Below are positions 1 through 5,771 of a stretch of 5,771 nucleotides of DNA, one piece after another (positions within the stretch are counted from its first letter, which is position 1; each line of letters begins with the position of its first letter). The DNA is taken from positions 1-5,771 of the forward strand of contig CACYBP010000247.1 in the NCBI GenBank assembly GCA_902772625.1, in the 5' to 3' direction. Origin of the DNA: Oscillospiraceae bacterium. Its GTDB lineage: Bacteria > Bacillota > Clostridia > Oscillospirales > QAMX01. Made by a program: the position numbers and the translations under genes. Below the pieces are notes generated by a model. It did no database searches. It was not told where the DNA came from and saw only the letters and a program-made list of their open reading frames with translations.

Positions 1-341
1 GGAGGATTGATAAAAATTGCGAAGATGATCCGGAAACCGCCTTCGTCGCGAGACAGAGAGGGGAGAGCGCAGAGATTCAAAAAAGAATCAGACAGAGCGG
101 CGGCAGTTTCGATATCCGTAGCTCCGGCAGATGCGCTTTTGATCAAGGGAGATTTCACCGCCGGACGGCGCTTTGAGCAGAGGGCAAGCCTGAAAACGAA
201 AGCAGACTGAAGTGATAATCAGTCTGCTTTTCCTTTTTGGGATCGCTTTGGAAAGAAGCTTGCACCCCTCGCGGATGAGGCCGTGGCCGTAAACCGGAGG
301 CGTCCGTGCTTCTCCTGAGGAGGGCGCGGCGGGATATCCCG
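1..341. other. Intergenic region downstream of the coaD operon; no supported gene
   Basis: This stretch lies beyond the stop of the coiled-coil gene and holds the likely end of the operon. It contains a strong hairpin terminator (separate entry) and a small palindrome just after the stop. Several short frames are open. A plus-strand frame runs from the left edge to a TGA at 208-210, but that stop falls inside the terminator stem. A second plus frame runs from the edge to a TGA at 171-173, about 25 bases before the hairpin, which would be normal spacing for the tail of a convergent gene. A minus frame codon-aligned to the second is also open. None shows a recognisable motif, and the frames have similar third-position composition, so I cannot choose among them. 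A convergent gene tail entering from the left is possible but unproven. Confidence 0.4.
193..238 (-). terminator. Rho-independent terminator, probably bidirectional, ending the coaD operon
   Basis: A perfect 12-base-pair stem is formed by 199-210 with 219-230, with an 8-base loop. Read on the minus strand, the stem is followed by TTT, CG and TTTT; read on the plus strand, by a T-rich run broken by CC. Both directions therefore have the hairpin plus T-tract layout of an intrinsic terminator. It lies about 110 bases after the coiled-coil gene stop and fits as the end of that transcript. The better T-tract on the plus strand suggests it may also end a convergent gene to the left. Confidence 0.8.
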
Positions 342-863
342 TCAAGTGCGGTCGGAGGAGTCGGTCTTGATGCTCTTGCGGATGTTCTTGATATCGCCGA
401 CGCTCTGTTCCAGAATGGAGGAAGCGTTGGAAAGCTTTTCATCCACGTAGGCGATGGCTTCGCTCTTCAGCTCGCTGACCTTCTGCTCGTTGGATTCGTA
501 GATCTCCTTCGCGCGCTTCTTGGCGCCGGTGACGATCTCGCTTTCCTCCACCATGTGGTTGGCAAGCTCGCGGGCTTCTTTTTTGGTGCGCTCGGCCTGA
601 GCCTCAGCGTCGGCGACGATGCGCTTGGCGCGGGCTTCGGCGTCGGCGATGGTGCGGTCGCGCTCCTGGATGATCTTGCGGGCTTCGGCGATATCCGCGG
701 GAAGGTTGTCGTAGGCGGATTCCGCCAGGTCGAGCAGATGCTCGCGGTCGGCGATGCAGAGCTCTTTCTTGAAGGGGACGCCGCGGGCGTCGTTGAGGGC
801 GTCGATGATCTGCAGCAAAAGGCGATCAGCGACTTCTTTCTTGCCGGTGGTCTTGTCGGTCAT
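342..863 (-). CDS. Small coiled-coil protein of the clostridial coaD neighbourhood ('ATPase'/ATP synthase b-subunit-like), function unknown
   Basis: A 173-residue acidic, soluble-looking protein with no signal peptide or membrane segment. Residues 11-55 look like a short helical head. Residues 56-145 are a continuous Ala/Glu/Lys/Arg-rich helix with an eleven-residue repeat visible at 71-81 and 82-92, the pattern of right-handed coiled coils in F- and V-type ATPase peripheral stalks. I know similar proteins from Clostridia as a gene just after coaD, usually labelled ATPase, ATP synthase subunit B-like or DivIVA-like. There is no Walker motif here, so an ATPase activity is unsupported. The start is supported by GGGGAGG in the coaD 3' end, one base separating the coaD stop from this ATG, which implies coupled translation. 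It may be a scaffold or membrane-associated stalk protein; the exact role is unknown. Confidence 0.85.
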   Translation of the reverse strand: MTDKTTGKKEVADRLLLQIIDALNDARGVPFKKELCIADREHLLDLAESAYDNLPADIAEARKIIQERDRTIADAEARAKRIVADAEAQAERTKKEARELANHMVEESEIVTGAKKRAKEIYESNEQKVSELKSEAIAYVDEKLSNASSILEQSVGDIKNIRKSIKTDSSDRT

Positions 864-864
864 G

Positions 865-1365
865 TTACTTTTCCTCCCCTTGATGGTATAATTTGGCCAT
901 AATATCGTCGACGATCACCGGCGGCACGAAGCTCTTGATGTTGCCTCCGTGGGCGGCGATCTCCTTTACGAGACTGGAAGAAATGAAAAGGTTGCGCTCC
1001 AGAGTGCTGACGAACACGGTCTCGACGTTGGGTCTCAGTTTGTGGTTGGCCAGGGACATCTGGAATTCGTATTCAAAGTCGGCCACCGCGCGCAGTCCGC
1101 GCACGATCACCGAGGCGCCCACCTCGGCGGCGTAGTCCACCAGAAGGCAGTTGTAGCTTCCCACCTCCACGTCCTCAAGCCCTTCGGCCTGAAGCACGCG
1201 GCGGATCAGATCGGTCCGCTCCTCCAGGGTGAAGGTGGGGACCTTCTTTGAGTTGTTCGAAACGCCCACCACCACCTTGTCGAAAAGGCGGGCGGCGCGG
1301 CGGATCACGTCCAGGTGACCGTAGGTGACCGGGTCGAAGCTGCCGGGATATAAGGCTGTTCTCAT
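865..1365 (-). CDS. coaD: Phosphopantetheine adenylyltransferase (CoaD)
   Basis: Cytoplasmic enzyme of coenzyme A synthesis. It transfers AMP from ATP to 4'-phosphopantetheine, giving dephospho-CoA and pyrophosphate. The protein is 166 residues, the normal family size. It shows the nucleotidyltransferase signature: PGSFDP at 7-12 and TYGH at 14-17 (the T/HxGH ATP site), VRGLR at 88-92, and the second ATP motif ISSSLVKE at 128-135. An ATG at 1374 would add three residues, but the only purine-rich stretch there abuts it. AGGA lies 8 bases before the ATG at 1365, and that start gives the N-terminal length seen in Bacillus and E. coli CoaD, so I prefer 1365. The gene follows rsmD closely and is coupled to the coiled-coil gene behind it. 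A consensus promoter inside rsmD probably drives it. Confidence 0.96.
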   Translation of the reverse strand: MRTALYPGSFDPVTYGHLDVIRRAARLFDKVVVGVSNNSKKVPTFTLEERTDLIRRVLQAEGLEDVEVGSYNCLLVDYAAEVGASVIVRGLRAVADFEYEFQMSLANHKLRPNVETVFVSTLERNLFISSSLVKEIAAHGGNIKSFVPPVIVDDIMAKLYHQGEEK

Positions 1366-1378
1366 GGTTTTCATCCTG

Positions 1379-1930
1379 TCAATCTGCGTTTTTGACGTAA
1401 AGAGTGATTTTCGGCCGTCCGTAGAAATACTCCTTCGTTTTGGTGTAGCCCTTCAAATCGTCCGGCAAAACTTCGTCTTTCTCTGATTCACATACTATTA
1501 TACCGCATTTTGCGACAATGTCAACAGTTTCCAGCGTCCGAAGCGCCCGTTTCAGCTGGGGCGTGCCGTAGGGGGGATCCAGAAACACCACACCGTAGGT
1601 ATGCGTATGCGGCCCGAGCAGAAACGCGCGGTAATCGCGAAGCAGGATCTCGCTTTGTTCCTCCATACGGCACTTTTTGACGTTGGCCGTGACGACCCTG
1701 ACGGCGTCCCGGGAGGAATCGACGAAGGTTGCGCCGGCCGCGCCGCGGGAGATCGCCTCGATGCCCATCTGCCCGGAGCCCGCGAAGAGATCCAGAACGT
1801 ACCGTCCCTCCAGATCGAACTGGATGCTGCTGAAAACCGCTTCTTTGACCTTTTCGGCGGTGGGGCGGGTCTCCAGACCGTCCAGCGTCTGAAGCCTCGT
1901 GCCCTTGGCGCTTCCGGTGATCACTCTCAT
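1379..1930 (-). CDS. rsmD: 16S rRNA (guanine(966)-N(2))-methyltransferase (RsmD)
   Basis: Class I S-adenosylmethionine-dependent methyltransferase that modifies G966 (E. coli numbering) of 16S rRNA during small-subunit assembly. It is 183 residues, typical for RsmD. Visible motifs are the N-terminal MRVITGSAKG and TRPTAEKVKEA (21-31), the SAM-binding glycine loop LDLFAGSGQMGIEA (46-59), the acidic residue D71 at the end of strand 2, and the catalytic DPPY at 118-121. The start overlaps the uvrC stop as ATGA, with AAAGGA 9 bases upstream inside uvrC. The 3' third, from about 1380 to 1530, is visibly richer in A and T than the rest and contains an embedded promoter; codons 144-145 there are both ATA. 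rsmD beside coaD is a common bacterial arrangement. Confidence 0.95.
   Translation of the reverse strand: MRVITGSAKGTRLQTLDGLETRPTAEKVKEAVFSSIQFDLEGRYVLDLFAGSGQMGIEAISRGAAGATFVDSSRDAVRVVTANVKKCRMEEQSEILLRDYRAFLLGPHTHTYGVVFLDPPYGTPQLKRALRTLETVDIVAKCGIIVCESEKDEVLPDDLKGYTKTKEYFYGRPKITLYVKNAD
1497..1524 (-). promoter_or_regulatory. Consensus sigma-A promoter inside rsmD, likely driving coaD
   Basis: On the minus strand TTGACA occupies 1524-1519 and TATAAT occupies 1502-1497, separated by 16 bases. Both hexamers are exact matches to the housekeeping consensus. The predicted transcription start is near 1490, about 120 bases before coaD, giving a leader made of the end of rsmD. The element spans rsmD codons 136 to 145. 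No transcription data are available to me, so activity is inferred from the match alone. Confidence 0.7.
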
Positions 1931-3759
1931 GATTCCTGATCCTTTCGATGAAAATACTCGTAGACTTTGCCCGCTGCGCTCCGGCCGATCACGCTTGAAA
2001 GATCGCCGAGAGAGGCCTTGCGCACGCCCGAGACGCTGCGGAACTTCGCGAGAAGCTCGGTGCGGCGGGTCTTGCCGATGCCGGGAATGTCGTCCAGCTC
2101 GGTGCGGATGGGCTTTTTGTCCCGCAGAGAGCGGTGGAACCCGATGGCGAAACGGTGCGCCTCCTCCTGGACGGTACCCACGAAGGAGAAGACGGCGGGG
2201 ATCGCGGTCAGGCAGATCTCTTCTCCCGCCGGGGTGACCAGGGCGGCGGTGCGGTGCCGGTCGTCCTTCTGCATGCCGAAGGCGGGGATCACGACGCCCA
2301 GCTCGGCCATGGCGTCCTCCACCACGGAGAGCTGTCCCTTGCCGCCGTCGATCAGAAAGAGGTCGGGCTTTTTCTCAAACCCCTTCTTGCCCTCCAGCAG
2401 ATCGGATAAGCGGCGGTGGATCACCTCGTGCATGGAGGCGAAGTCGTCCTGGGTCTCGGTGGAGCGGATGCGGAACTTGCGGTAGTCGCCCTTCCGGGGC
2501 TTGCCGTTTTCAAAAACCACCATGGACGCCACGATGTAGGCGTCGCCGGTGTTGGAAATGTCGAAGGCCTCGATGCGGGAGGGGGGAGCGGGGAGCGAGA
2601 GAAGCGACGCCAGCGCTTCGGCCGTTTTGGTGCGGAAGCCCTCGCTTTTGCGCACACGCTCCAATTCGTCCCTGGCGTTGGCGGTGGCCATATCCACGAT
2701 GCGGTGCTTTTCACCCCGCTTGGGGAGATAGAGACGGACCCGCTTTCCCGCGCGCTCGCTTAAGAGCTTTTCCAGAATCTCCTGATCCTCGGTGTCGTCC
2801 GAGAGAAAGACCGCGCCGGGAATGTCCTCGGCGGTGGAATAATACTGCAGGATAAAATCGGTGAGAAGCTCCCTTCCGTCGGACGCGGCGGCGTCGGGGG
2901 TGAAAACCGTGAATTTGCCGACGACGCTTCCGCCCCGGAGGGTCAGAAGCACCACCGCGCTTCCGGTCTCGTCGGAATAATAGGCCACGGCGTCGGCGTC
3001 CTTGACGGTGTCGTTGATGATGATCTGGCGGGAGCCGAGCCGCTTGACCGCAAAGATCCGGTCGCGCAGGATCGCCGCCCGCTCGAATTCCATATTCTCG
3101 GCGGCCTTTCCCATCTCCTCTTCCAGAGAAGCAAGCAGGGAAGCGTATTCGCCCCGGAGGATCAGGTCGCCCTGCCGGATCAGATCGCGGTACTCGTCCT
3201 CGCCGATCTTCCCGGTGCAGGGAGCGAGGCAACGGTCCATCTGGGCGTTCAGGCAGGGCCTGCCTTTGCCGATATCCCGGGGAAAGACGCGGGAGCAGGT
3301 GGGAAGACGGAGGGTCTCCGAAAGGGTGTTGATGACGCTGTAGGCCATGCCGCGGCTCCCGTAAGGACCGTAATAGCGCGCGCCGTCGTTCTCCCTTTTG
3401 GAGGAAAGGGCAAAGCGCGGATAGGCCTCCCGGGGATCAACGCGGATGAAGGGATACCCCTTGTCGTCCTTGAGCTTGATGTTGTACTTGGGCATGTGCT
3501 TTTTGATAAGGATGTTTTCCAGCACCAGCGCGTCGAATTCGCTGTCGGCCACGACGACCTCGAAATCTGCCACGTTCTCCACCATCTTCAGGACCTTGGG
3601 CGTATGGGAAGCCAGGTCGTGAAAATACTGGGAAACGCGGTTGCGCAGATGGCGCGCCTTGCCCACGTAAATGATCTTGCCGGTTTTGTCGTGCATGAGA
3701 TACACGCCGGGCTCCAAAGGAAGCTCGGAGGCCTTTTTGCGCAATGCCGGAAGATCCAT
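1927..3759 (-). CDS. uvrC: Excinuclease ABC subunit C (UvrC)
   Basis: Dual nuclease of nucleotide excision repair: recruited by UvrB to damaged DNA, it makes the 3' and then the 5' incision. At 610 residues it is full length. The N-terminal GIY-YIG nuclease spans about 13-95 (GVY 18-20, YVGKA 31-35, R39, Y45). Four cysteines, C155, C169, C177 and C181, match the iron-sulfur cluster set known in E. coli UvrC. The UVR/UvrB-binding motif is at about 205-240. The RNase H-like half has its catalytic triad in place: D400 (EAFDIS), D471 (LIDGGKGQ) and H535 (EEAHRFA). Tandem helix-hairpin-helix DNA-binding motifs fill about 554-605 (DDIPGIGKTRR). The start has GGGG 6 bases upstream. The gene follows HPr across a hairpin and overlaps rsmD by 4 bases. 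I see no clear promoter of its own. Confidence 0.98.
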   Translation of the reverse strand: MDLPALRKKASELPLEPGVYLMHDKTGKIIYVGKARHLRNRVSQYFHDLASHTPKVLKMVENVADFEVVVADSEFDALVLENILIKKHMPKYNIKLKDDKGYPFIRVDPREAYPRFALSSKRENDGARYYGPYGSRGMAYSVINTLSETLRLPTCSRVFPRDIGKGRPCLNAQMDRCLAPCTGKIGEDEYRDLIRQGDLILRGEYASLLASLEEEMGKAAENMEFERAAILRDRIFAVKRLGSRQIIINDTVKDADAVAYYSDETGSAVVLLTLRGGSVVGKFTVFTPDAAASDGRELLTDFILQYYSTAEDIPGAVFLSDDTEDQEILEKLLSERAGKRVRLYLPKRGEKHRIVDMATANARDELERVRKSEGFRTKTAEALASLLSLPAPPSRIEAFDISNTGDAYIVASMVVFENGKPRKGDYRKFRIRSTETQDDFASMHEVIHRRLSDLLEGKKGFEKKPDLFLIDGGKGQLSVVEDAMAELGVVIPAFGMQKDDRHRTAALVTPAGEEICLTAIPAVFSFVGTVQEEAHRFAIGFHRSLRDKKPIRTELDDIPGIGKTRRTELLAKFRSVSGVRKASLGDLSSVIGRSAAGKVYEYFHRKDQES

Positions 3760-3786
3760 GCTCCACCCCGAAAAAACCTTCGATTA

Positions 3787-3821
3787 CGAAAACTGCGCCG
3801 CGAAACGCAGCGCAGTCGTTT
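3787..3821 (-). terminator. Hairpin between HPr and uvrC, possible partial terminator
   Basis: Positions 3792-3802 pair with 3806-3816 around a three-base loop. As minus-strand RNA all eleven pairs form, one of them G-U (from 3799 and 3809). As plus-strand RNA that position is a C-A mismatch, so the structure is better on the strand being transcribed. The stem is followed only by TTTTCG (its first T is part of the stem), a poor T-tract, so termination is probably incomplete. That would reduce, not block, transcription into uvrC. Confidence 0.5.
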
Positions 3822-3839
3822 TACCTGTCGAAAAAAGGA

Positions 3840-4103
3840 TCAGTCGGCCAGATCCGCCGACACCATGTTGGCCAGAGCCTCCACCGCGGCGACCTCGTCG
3901 CTGCCGTCGGCGATCAGGGTGATGTCCATCCCCTTGACGATCCCGAGGGAGAGAACGCCGAGAAGGCTCTTCGCGTTGACCCTGCGCTCGTCCTTTTCGA
4001 TCCAGATGGTGGATTTGAATTCGGTAGCTTTCTGAATAAAGAAGGTAGCAGGTCTTGCGTGAAGACCGACCTGAGTATTGACGGTTACAGATTTCGTTAC
4101 CAT
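3840..4103 (-). CDS. ptsH: HPr family phosphocarrier protein of the sugar phosphotransferase system
   Basis: Small cytoplasmic protein that takes phosphate from enzyme I on a histidine and passes it to sugar-specific EIIA domains. In Firmicutes it is also phosphorylated on Ser46 by HPr kinase and then acts as corepressor with CcpA. The 87-residue length is typical. The active-site motif GLHARPA places the histidine exactly at residue 15, and the regulatory site NAKSLLG places serine exactly at 46. The start has GGGAG 8 bases upstream and its own strong promoter. No enzyme I or PTS permease gene is in the window, so it is a stand-alone copy next to uvrC. With both His15 and Ser46 it fits true HPr better than Crh, which lacks His15. 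The symbol ptsH is by function; a second HPr paralogue elsewhere cannot be excluded. Confidence 0.95.
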   Translation of the reverse strand: MVTKSVTVNTQVGLHARPATFFIQKATEFKSTIWIEKDERRVNAKSLLGVLSLGIVKGMDITLIADGSDEVAAVEALANMVSADLAD

Positions 4104-4111
4104 GCATTACA

Positions 4112-4116
4112 CTCCC
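4112..4116 (-). promoter_or_regulatory. Ribosome binding site of the HPr gene
   Basis: GGGAG on the minus strand, 8 bases before the HPr ATG. It decides this start over an out-of-frame ATG four bases earlier (at 4107), for which it would be only 4 bases away. Confidence 0.7.
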
Positions 4117-4139
4117 GCATAAAGAGATTCTATGGATTT

Positions 4140-4168
4140 ATTATAGCGCACGAATCCGGGAAAGTCAA
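4140..4168 (-). promoter_or_regulatory. Sigma-A promoter of the HPr gene
   Basis: On the minus strand TTGACT (4168-4163) and TATAAT (4145-4140) are separated by exactly 17 bases, eleven of twelve consensus positions at optimal spacing. The expected transcription start near 4133 gives a leader of about 30 bases containing the ribosome binding site. Its position in the only sizeable gap of the upstream half supports it as genuine and marks HPr as the first gene of a transcription unit. Confidence 0.85.
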
Positions 4169-4236
4169 ACCGTATTCCCCCGTAAAACTGACGATAATAG
4201 AACCTGGGGACCGGCTTTTATCGGTATAAATCACAA

Positions 4237-5061
4237 TTACGGCCGCTCTCCCGAAACGATCCGGCCTTTGCCGGAAAGGTCGGTGCGGATGCGGATCGCC
4301 TTCGCGCCGAAGGTCTCCATGATGTGGGCGACCTTGCGGCTCTGGGTGTCGCCGCACTCGAAAACGACGCGCCCGCCGGAGGGGAGCAGCGAGAGCCGGT
4401 ATCTGAGGATCGCCCGGTAAAAATCCAGGCCGTCCTCCCCACCGTAGAGGGCGAGGGCAGGCTCGTGACGCGCGACCTCCTCGTTGGGAGGATCGGCGGC
4501 GGAAACATAGGGGGGATTGCAGACGATCATATCGTACGGCTCCTTTGAGGGAGCCAGGGCGTCGTCGTAGAGGACGCGGACCTTCGCAGCGGGGTAGCGC
4601 CGGGCGTTTTCCCGCGCCACTTCAAGAGCCGGCTCCGAGATATCCCCGAGGGTCACCTCCAGCCCCGGGATCTCCAGAGCCAGCGTGATGCCAACGCATC
4701 CCGTCCCGGTGCACAGATCCAGGACCTTTTCGTTCCCGGTCAGGAAAAACCGTGCTTCTTCCACCAGTTCCTCGGTCTCCGGGCGGGGGATCAGCACGTC
4801 GGGAGTCACTTTAAAAGTGCGCCCGTAAAAATCCCACTCGCCGAGGATGTGGGCCAGGGGCCTTCCCGCAAGCCGCTCTGAAAGAAGTGCGCGGAACCGC
4901 GCCTCCTCTTCGGGCGTGACGGGGAGGGAGGGATGGAGATAGTATTCCTCCTTCGTGATGGACAGCGCGCGCAGTAAAAGCTCCCGCGCCTCAAAGGCGG
5001 CGTTGCGCTCCGGAATGGCGGCGCGCGCCTCAAAAAACAGATCGCGTCTGGTAATCACCAT
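4237..5061 (-). CDS. prmC: Peptide chain release factor N(5)-glutamine methyltransferase (PrmC)
   Basis: SAM-dependent enzyme that methylates the glutamine of the GGQ motif of release factors RF1 and RF2, improving termination. It is 274 residues, normal for the family. The N-terminal helical domain (about 1-80) binds the release factor. Conserved blocks are RPLAHILGEWDFYG (67-80), IPRPETEELV (91-100), the SAM loop LDLCTGTGCVGI (114-125), D140 after strand 2, and the catalytic NPPY at 182-185, followed by EPALALYGGEDGLDFYR (200-216). The start overlaps the stop of the upstream DUF1385 gene by 7 bases, with GGGAG just upstream, so translation is likely coupled. In many Firmicutes prfA, encoding the substrate RF1, follows prmC; here the next gene is HPr with its own promoter. 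Confidence 0.96.
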   Translation of the reverse strand: MVITRRDLFFEARAAIPERNAAFEARELLLRALSITKEEYYLHPSLPVTPEEEARFRALLSERLAGRPLAHILGEWDFYGRTFKVTPDVLIPRPETEELVEEARFFLTGNEKVLDLCTGTGCVGITLALEIPGLEVTLGDISEPALEVARENARRYPAAKVRVLYDDALAPSKEPYDMIVCNPPYVSAADPPNEEVARHEPALALYGGEDGLDFYRAILRYRLSLLPSGGRVVFECGDTQSRKVAHIMETFGAKAIRIRTDLSGKGRIVSGERP

Positions 5062-5771
5062 TGGTCGCTCCCGTCTCCGGGGATCACCGGCTTCACCGCC
5101 TCGATGGCGGTGCGGATCATGTCGTCGTCGGGCTCGAACACCGTCAGATGCTGGACCGCAAGCCCGGGCGCCCGGAGGATGCGGGTAAGGAAATTGTCGT
5201 ACCGGCCCACCAGACGGTTAATCTCGTAGGTGACGCCCACCAGCACCGGCAGGCACAGGATCCGGATCAGAATGCGCATCCAGACGCTGTCCCAGGAGAT
5301 GAAGGAATAGATCAGGATACCGATGAAAAGCACCACGAACAGAAAGCTGGTGCCGCATCTGGGGTGAAAGCGCTTCTGCTGCCGGACGTTCTCCACCGTC
5401 AGGGGGAGACCCTTTTCATAGCAGTATATGGTCTTGTGCTCGGCGCCGTGAAAAGAATAGACCCGCTTCATGTCCTTCATGCGGGAGGTGGAAAAGAGAA
5501 AGAGCAGGAAGATCAGCATCTTGATCACGCCTTCGATCAGGTTGAGCAGCAGGGAAAACGGGATCAGAGGCCGGAGCAGCGAGGTCAGGAAGGAGGGGAG
5601 CAGAATGTAGAGCACCACCGGCAGGAGGATCCCGAAGAAAAGCGAGGTCCCGATCATGAGGTTGTCCAGCGTCTTTTTGGAGAATTTCTTTTCCAGCCAG
5701 AGGTCGAATTTCGTGGGCTCGCCCTCGACGCCCTCGGCCTTGGTGGCCGAGGAAGTGAGATACCGGATCCC
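5055..5771 (-). CDS. DUF1385 (YqhQ-type) membrane protein, N-terminus outside the window
   Basis: The frame stays open to the right edge, giving 238 visible residues; an internal ATG at 5657 is not the start because conserved-looking sequence continues upstream of it. Family members are usually about 300 residues, so roughly the first 60-100 are missing. Hydrophobic segments lie at about 39-62, 70-95, 142-158 and 165-184 of the visible part, indicating a polytopic inner-membrane protein. Between the second and third are the family blocks HGAEHKTIYCYE (108-119) and RFHPRCGTSF (134-143), rich in His, Glu and Cys, which underlie its description as a predicted metal-dependent protein. Biochemical function is unknown. 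It is coupled to prmC by a 7-base overlap, a pairing common in Firmicutes. The symbol yqhQ would follow Bacillus naming but is not assigned here. Confidence 0.92.
   Translation of the reverse strand, partial: GIRYLTSSATKAEGVEGEPTKFDLWLEKKFSKKTLDNLMIGTSLFFGILLPVVLYILLPSFLTSLLRPLIPFSLLLNLIEGVIKMLIFLLFLFSTSRMKDMKRVYSFHGAEHKTIYCYEKGLPLTVENVRQQKRFHPRCGTSFLFVVLFIGILIYSFISWDSVWMRILIRILCLPVLVGVTYEINRLVGRYDNFLTRILRAPGLAVQHLTVFEPDDDMIRTAIEAVKPVIPGDGSDQW

Noticed and set aside
7..210. Plus-strand 67-residue open frame
   Set aside because: Its TTG start is immediately next to GGAGG with no spacing, its stop lies inside the terminator stem, and the product has no recognisable motif.
306..902. 198-residue plus-strand open frame rich in Gly, Val and Leu
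   Set aside because: It lies opposite the coiled-coil gene, whose Ala/Glu-rich codons give hydrophobic antisense frames. It has no family signature and no ribosome binding site that I can see.
1366..1374. Upstream ATG for coaD at 1374
   Set aside because: It has no properly spaced ribosome binding site, and the ATG at 1365 matches the usual CoaD N-terminus; it cannot be fully excluded.
2825..2865. Promoter-like TATTAT with a 17-base-spaced TTCTCA inside uvrC
   Set aside because: The -35 hexamer matches at only four of six positions and there is no gene start nearby on that strand.
2711..3232. Long alternative frames within uvrC, including an Arg/Gly-rich minus frame
   Set aside because: UvrC is continuous through this region with all domains intact; these frames are GC-driven shadows.
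3496..4229. Plus-strand frames of 161 and 179 residues across uvrC, the gap and HPr
   Set aside because: They are antisense to clear genes and cross the HPr promoter and the hairpin; no motif supports them.

Overview
The window is a compact, GC-rich stretch of chromosome. Its seven recognisable protein genes all lie on the minus strand, so transcription runs from high to low coordinates. It looks like a Gram-positive Firmicute of the Clostridia, probably a GC-rich gut lineage such as Oscillospirales. The reasons are an HPr with both His15 and a regulatory Ser46, the YqhQ/DUF1385-prmC pairing, and a small coiled-coil 'ATPase-like' gene directly behind coaD. The taxonomic placement is inference; I have run no comparison.

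Layout in the direction of transcription: (1) 5771-5055, a DUF1385/YqhQ-type membrane protein whose N-terminus lies outside the window, overlapping by 7 bases with (2) prmC (5061-4237), the methyltransferase for release factors. (3) A 133-base gap carries a near-perfect housekeeping promoter, and (4) the HPr phosphocarrier gene (4103-3840) follows. (5) An 80-base gap holds a strong hairpin with a poor T-tract, then (6) uvrC (3759-1927), overlapping by 4 bases with (7) rsmD (1930-1379), then (8) coaD (start 1365 preferred, end 865) and (9) a coiled-coil protein gene (863-342). (10) The last 341 bases hold no gene I can support. They contain a strong hairpin terminator at 193-238 that could work in both directions.

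The genes are mostly housekeeping: translation-factor methylation (prmC), sugar transport and carbon regulation (HPr), nucleotide excision repair (uvrC), 16S rRNA methylation (rsmD) and coenzyme A synthesis (coaD). The overlaps and short gaps imply translational coupling within uvrC-rsmD and within coaD-coiled-coil. I see no mobile element, CRISPR array, tRNA, rRNA or defence system.

The most interesting signals are regulatory. A perfect-hexamer sigma-A promoter (TTGACA, 16-base spacer, TATAAT) is embedded in the rsmD coding sequence at 1497-1524 and would give coaD and the coiled-coil gene their own transcription. A strand-asymmetric hairpin between HPr and uvrC looks like a partial terminator that would let an abundant HPr message feed a weaker uvrC-rsmD message. 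I found no convincing undescribed system. The gene of least-known function is the coiled-coil protein behind coaD.
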